Position numbers and translations under genes: made by a program | The notes under the pieces: model-generated | Database searches by the model: none | Seen by the model: the letters and a program-made list of their open reading frames with translations, nothing else | Told to the model about the DNA's origin: nothing | Shown: positions 14,087 to 17,053 of the stretch, piece after piece | Layout: every line of letters starts with the position of its first letter | How positions within the stretch are numbered: position 1 is the first letter of the stretch | From: Prochlorococcus sp. AG-455-E15 | GTDB taxonomy: Bacteria > Cyanobacteriota > Cyanobacteriia > PCC-6307 > Cyanobiaceae | Length of the DNA stretch: 17,053 nt | Assembly: GCA_003212115.1 (NCBI GenBank) | Contig: QCQS01000019.1 | Location: forward strand, 1-17,053 | Direction of reading: 5' to 3'

Positions 14087-15236
14087 TTAATCCACCACCT
14101 AATAAAATTTCTCCTTTATAAAAAACTGCAGCTTGTCCGGGAGTTACCGAACTTTGACTTTCTTCAAAAATTAATTTAAATGTTGTAGTTGGATTATCAA
14201 AATTTTTCATAGGTATTAAAGTTCCTTTTACTGGATGACTTCTATATCTGATTTGTGCTTCTACTTCTATCTCTTGTTTAGGTTCTTCGATTGAAACCCA
14301 GTTAACATTAGTAATTATTGCTTCTCTCTTAAATAAATCACTTTTATCTGCTACGTAAACTATGTTTTTTACCCTGTTTAAACTTTTTACATATAATGGA
14401 TCCGGCCAAGCAATGCCCAAACCTTTTCTTTGACCTACTGTGAAGTGCTGAATACCGTTGTGCGTTCCCAGGACTTTCCCATTTACATGCACAATTTCTC
14501 CTTTTTTGGGTTCAATGTGTTTGTCGATGAATCTCTGCATTGATCCATAATGCTCAACTAAACATAAATCTTGACTTTCTGGTTTTTGAGCAGTTCTAAG
14601 GCCTAATCTCAAGGCTTCCTTTCTTGTCTCTTCTTTTTTCATTTCACCAAGAGGAAATTCTAATCTGCTTAGTACTTCTTGTGAAAGAGAATAAAGAAAA
14701 TAACTTTGGTCTTTGTTTTCGTCGGCACCTCTCAGAAGAAGGAAGTCCTTAAATACAAAGCTCTTGCAATCAAGTGTTTCAGCATAAGATGATTTTTTTA
14801 TCCTTGCGTAATGTCCGGTCGCAATATGAGTAAAGTCTTTTTTGTTTATTGCGTAATTAAGCATCTCTTCAAACTTCACATTCTTGTTGCACATCGAACA
14901 TGGCAGTGGAGTGAATCCTTTCTCATAGCTTTCAGTAGTTTTTTTAATTACCTCTCTTTCGAAAATCTCTCTTGAGTCTATTATTTTATGATGAATTCCC
15001 AAATCTTCACAAAGGCCAGCAGCATCTACTAATCCTTCAGAACAACAGGAGCCTTGTCCTTTCATTAGCCAAAGAGTTAGTCCCTCAACATTCCAGCCTC
15101 TTTCTACAAGAAGAGCAGCTGAAAGGGAACTATCTACGCCACCAGAAAGACCTACAATAATATTTTTCTTCTTTTTAGTTTTATTATTAGAAGAAAAAAA
15201 GTTCTCTAATTTTTTATCCTTTTGTGTCTTTAACAT
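14079..15236 (-). CDS. mnmA: tRNA-specific 2-thiouridylase
   Basis: MnmA activates U34 of tRNAs for Lys, Glu and Gln with ATP and inserts sulfur to make 2-thiouridine, in the cytosol. The 385-residue protein has the ATP-pyrophosphatase loop SGGVDSS (31–37). Catalytic Cys116 is in PLPCSMCNKNVKF, the sulfur-accepting Cys225 is in ESQDLCLVE, and the tRNA-binding segments include GHYARI and KDQSYFLY. An N-terminal tail of about 24 Lys/Asn-rich residues precedes the core. It also has the CCSEG box (64–68), which I associate with cyanobacterial homologues. ATG start at 15236. It is divergent from the NAD(P)HX repair gene with 46 bases between. Confidence 0.96.
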   Translation of the reverse strand: MLKTQKDKKLENFFSSNNKTKKKKNIIVGLSGGVDSSLSAALLVERGWNVEGLTLWLMKGQGSCCSEGLVDAAGLCEDLGIHHKIIDSREIFEREVIKKTTESYEKGFTPLPCSMCNKNVKFEEMLNYAINKKDFTHIATGHYARIKKSSYAETLDCKSFVFKDFLLLRGADENKDQSYFLYSLSQEVLSRLEFPLGEMKKEETRKEALRLGLRTAQKPESQDLCLVEHYGSMQRFIDKHIEPKKGEIVHVNGKVLGTHNGIQHFTVGQRKGLGIAWPDPLYVKSLNRVKNIVYVADKSDLFKREAIITNVNWVSIEEPKQEIEVEAQIRYRSHPVKGTLIPMKNFDNPTTTFKLIFEESQSSVTPGQAAVFYKGEILLGGGLIS

Positions 15237-15282
15237 GGAAGTTTAAATTTTTGAACAGTTCTTCATTTGCTTTGTACTAATT

Positions 15283-16848
15283 ATGAATGAAATTATATGG
15301 CCAACAATTGATTCTAAACATTTAATTGTTGATTCAAAGCAAATGTTGATAGTAGAGAAAGAAATGTTTTCTGATGGAATGCCACAAGAAGCATTGATGG
15401 AAAAAGCTGGTATCCAAATTAGTAGATGGCTCTTAAAAAAGAAACCTCTTCTAAAGAATGGGATAACTGTTTTTATAGGTCCTGGGCATAATGGCGGGGA
15501 TGGTGCAGTGATAGCCAGAGAGCTTTTTTTGAAAGGTTTTTATGTTCAGGTATGGTGTCCATTCCCGATAAAAAAAACACTAACAAATGACCACCTTAAT
15601 TATCTTACATCTATTGGTGTCACAAAATTAGTAGAGCCTCCTGATGCAAATGGGAAAGATCTTTGGATTGATGCAGTTTTCGGTAATAATCAAACAAGAA
15701 AAGTTGATGAAAAATTAATTAAACTGTTTAATCAAAAGTTTCATAAAAAATCTGGAAAGGTAATAAGTATTGATATTCCAACAGGATTATGTCCTGATAA
15801 AGGAGAGCCTTTTTTAGATAACGCAGTAAAGGCAGACTATACCTTGGCAATTGGTCTTAATAAGATTGGGTTGACTCAAGATTCTGCATTGCCTTTTATT
15901 GGAAAATTGCACCATATAGATGTTGGGATACCTATTAGTAAACTGTCAAAAGTTGATAAAAAGATTTTTAAGGTTACTTATAGAGATTTGAAGAATATTG
16001 ATTTACCTTCTTTACCAAAAAATTCCAACAAATATAAAAGAGGTAGAACATTATTAATTACAGGAAGTGAAAGATATCCTGGTGCTGCATATTTAGCACT
16101 AAAAGGGGCCATATCAAGTGGAGCAGGTTACGTCTCGGCTGTCCTGCCTGAGTTAGTTGCTGAATCTATTTGGCAAGTTGCTCCAGAAATAGTTTTAAAA
16201 GAAACTATGAAATCTAATCATAATGGAAATGCAAATTTATTTAGTGCGTTAAAAAATATTGATTTAAGTGCATTTGATTCAGTAGCCGTCGGCCCAGGAA
16301 TAGGAATTGATAATGATGATTGGCAAAAATCAAAAGACTTTTTTATGAGTTATGGAGGATTGTTGATATTGGATGCAGATGCGCTCAATAGAATTTCGGA
16401 ATCTAAGTTAGGATCAGATTTTTTTTTAGAGAGAAAATTTAAGACATGGATTACACCACACAGCAAAGAATTTGGAAGATTATTTCCAAATATCAAATCT
16501 AAAACCAAAGTGGGGCTTGCTTGTGGTGCGGCAAAAGAATTCAATATTAGTATTTTGTTAAAGGGAGCCAATAGTATAGTTGCTGATAGTAAAAAAGTCT
16601 GGCAACTTTTTGGAACCGATTCTCAGACAGCTCGAGCTGGATTGGGTGATCTTTTATCTGGTTTTGTAGCTGGTAGTTCTGCGATTGATCTAACCTCATC
16701 TAGAAATATATCAACAGATTTTTTCGCTAAATATGTACTTTTGCATTCATTTGCTGCATCGAACTGCAAAAGTGGGTCAAATGCCTCTGCTATTGGTGAC
16801 GAACTGGCAAAATTGATGAGAAATACAAAAATGAGACAAATATCTTGA
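15283..16848 (+). CDS. nnr: Bifunctional NAD(P)H-hydrate epimerase / ADP-dependent dehydratase
   Basis: This enzyme repairs hydrated NADH and NADPH: the N-terminal YjeF domain epimerises R-NAD(P)HX and the C-terminal kinase-like domain dehydrates S-NAD(P)HX using ADP. The 521-residue fusion shows GPGHNGGDGAVIAREL (66–81), IDAVFG with Asp130 and SIDIPTGLCPDKG (162–174) in the first domain. The second domain starts near residue 250 with GRTLLITGSERYPGAAYLA and has GPGIG, LILDADALN, ITPHSKEFGRLF, ILLKGANS and RAGLGDLLSGF with the catalytic Asp. Two positions differ from common family sequence: Cys170 where GL-D is usual in the PSGLDAD box, and ARAGLGD instead of TGGSGD. ATG start at 15283; the following gene is 141 bases downstream on the same strand. 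Confidence 0.94.
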   Translation: MNEIIWPTIDSKHLIVDSKQMLIVEKEMFSDGMPQEALMEKAGIQISRWLLKKKPLLKNGITVFIGPGHNGGDGAVIARELFLKGFYVQVWCPFPIKKTLTNDHLNYLTSIGVTKLVEPPDANGKDLWIDAVFGNNQTRKVDEKLIKLFNQKFHKKSGKVISIDIPTGLCPDKGEPFLDNAVKADYTLAIGLNKIGLTQDSALPFIGKLHHIDVGIPISKLSKVDKKIFKVTYRDLKNIDLPSLPKNSNKYKRGRTLLITGSERYPGAAYLALKGAISSGAGYVSAVLPELVAESIWQVAPEIVLKETMKSNHNGNANLFSALKNIDLSAFDSVAVGPGIGIDNDDWQKSKDFFMSYGGLLILDADALNRISESKLGSDFFLERKFKTWITPHSKEFGRLFPNIKSKTKVGLACGAAKEFNISILLKGANSIVADSKKVWQLFGTDSQTARAGLGDLLSGFVAGSSAIDLTSSRNISTDFFAKYVLLHSFAASNCKSGSNASAIGDELAKLMRNTKMRQIS

Positions 16849-16989
16849 AAGTAACAATTTAAGAGAGTTATTTATAGTTTTAAACACATAAGTGTACAAA
16901 TATTACTTGAAATCTGAAGCGCGCATTAAATATTTAGCTATTTCTTTAAAAGTGTAGGAAAGTTTTAGTACCTAAAATAAGGTCAAAAG

Positions 16990-17053
16990 ATGGTTTCATC
17001 AATCCCGACGCAAGCTGAACCACCCAAAAGGAGAAGTAATGATCCAATAAGTT
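16990..17053 (+). CDS. Start of a probable group 2 sigma-70 factor (3' end outside window)
   Basis: Only the first 21 codons are present: MVSSIPTQAEPPKRRSNDPIS. The run DPIS at the edge matches how region 1.2 begins in cyanobacterial group 2 (non-essential, stress or light responsive) sigma factors, which continue as DPI-x-WYL-x-x-IG. A short basic/proline N-terminus is also usual there. An AAGG a few bases ahead of the ATG may serve as a weak ribosome binding site. The identification rests on very little sequence and on my recollection of Prochlorococcus sigma proteins, so treat it as probable. The gap 16849–16989 before it holds no other frame; a small ACAC-ATAA-GTGT hairpin (about 16884–16895) is too weak to call a terminator. 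Confidence 0.6.
   Translation, partial: MVSSIPTQAEPPKRRSNDPIS

Noticed and set aside
16919..16925. GCGCGC palindrome before the probable sigma gene
   Set aside because: It is only six bases with no flanking symmetry and matches no operator I can name.
1..17053. CRISPR arrays, insertion sequences, phage or defence genes
   Set aside because: I found no direct repeat arrays, transposase motifs or defence domains on either strand; all sizable frames are accounted for by housekeeping genes and their shadows.

Overview
The window looks like a piece of a high-light-adapted Prochlorococcus chromosome or a very close marine picocyanobacterium. The DNA is strongly AT-rich. Genes are tightly packed and often overlap at their ends. 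The superoxide dismutase is the nickel type, with its own processing peptidase and a putative nickel permease. The RNA methyltransferase–lpd–trpC block and the protein sequences are of cyanobacterial type. I see no mobile elements, CRISPR array, phage genes or large repeats. This is core-genome territory, and the assignment to a genus is inference from recognised protein sequence, not a database result.

Layout. 1–1125: 3' part of a cytosine-deaminase-like amidohydrolase (+). 1164–2519: a GlcD-type FAD oxidoreductase (+), overlapping tail to tail with folC. 2516–5022 (−): a unit read as tRNA-Leu(CAA) – argD – folC, in which argD begins only five bases after the tRNA. 5023–5549: mainly a regulatory gap plus two probable tiny membrane proteins (+) joined by an ATGA overlap. 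5550–6920: murA (−). 7110–10302: a three-gene + strand block (SpoU-family RNA methyltransferase, lpd, trpC). 10358–11862: the nickel/superoxide cluster, with sodT (+) facing sodX and sodN (−). 11941–12513: a secreted FKBP-type prolyl isomerase (−). 12599–14086: lnt (+). 14079–15236: mnmA (−). 15283–16848: the bifunctional NAD(P)HX repair enzyme (+). 16990 to the end: the first 21 codons of a gene that looks like a group 2 sigma-70 factor (+).

How the genes work together. Most are unrelated housekeeping functions: arginine, folate and tryptophan synthesis, peptidoglycan precursor, lipoprotein acylation, tRNA thiolation, RNA methylation, keto-acid dehydrogenase E3 and cofactor repair. The coherent subsystem is sodT–sodX–sodN: a permease that should bring in nickel, a peptidase that should remove the SodN leader to expose the His-Cys nickel hook, and the dismutase itself.

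The most notable observations concern start sites. SodX and the SpoU methyltransferase both have conserved N-terminal coding sequence upstream of any ATG, GTG or TTG. In SodX this includes the catalytic serine, and an ATT overlaps the sodN stop codon as TAATT. This suggests non-canonical (ATT/ATA) initiation, which a standard gene caller would miss or truncate. Also worth checking are the nearly leaderless argD behind a tRNA, the coupled tiny-protein pair, and the 42-bp convergent overlap of sodT and sodX.
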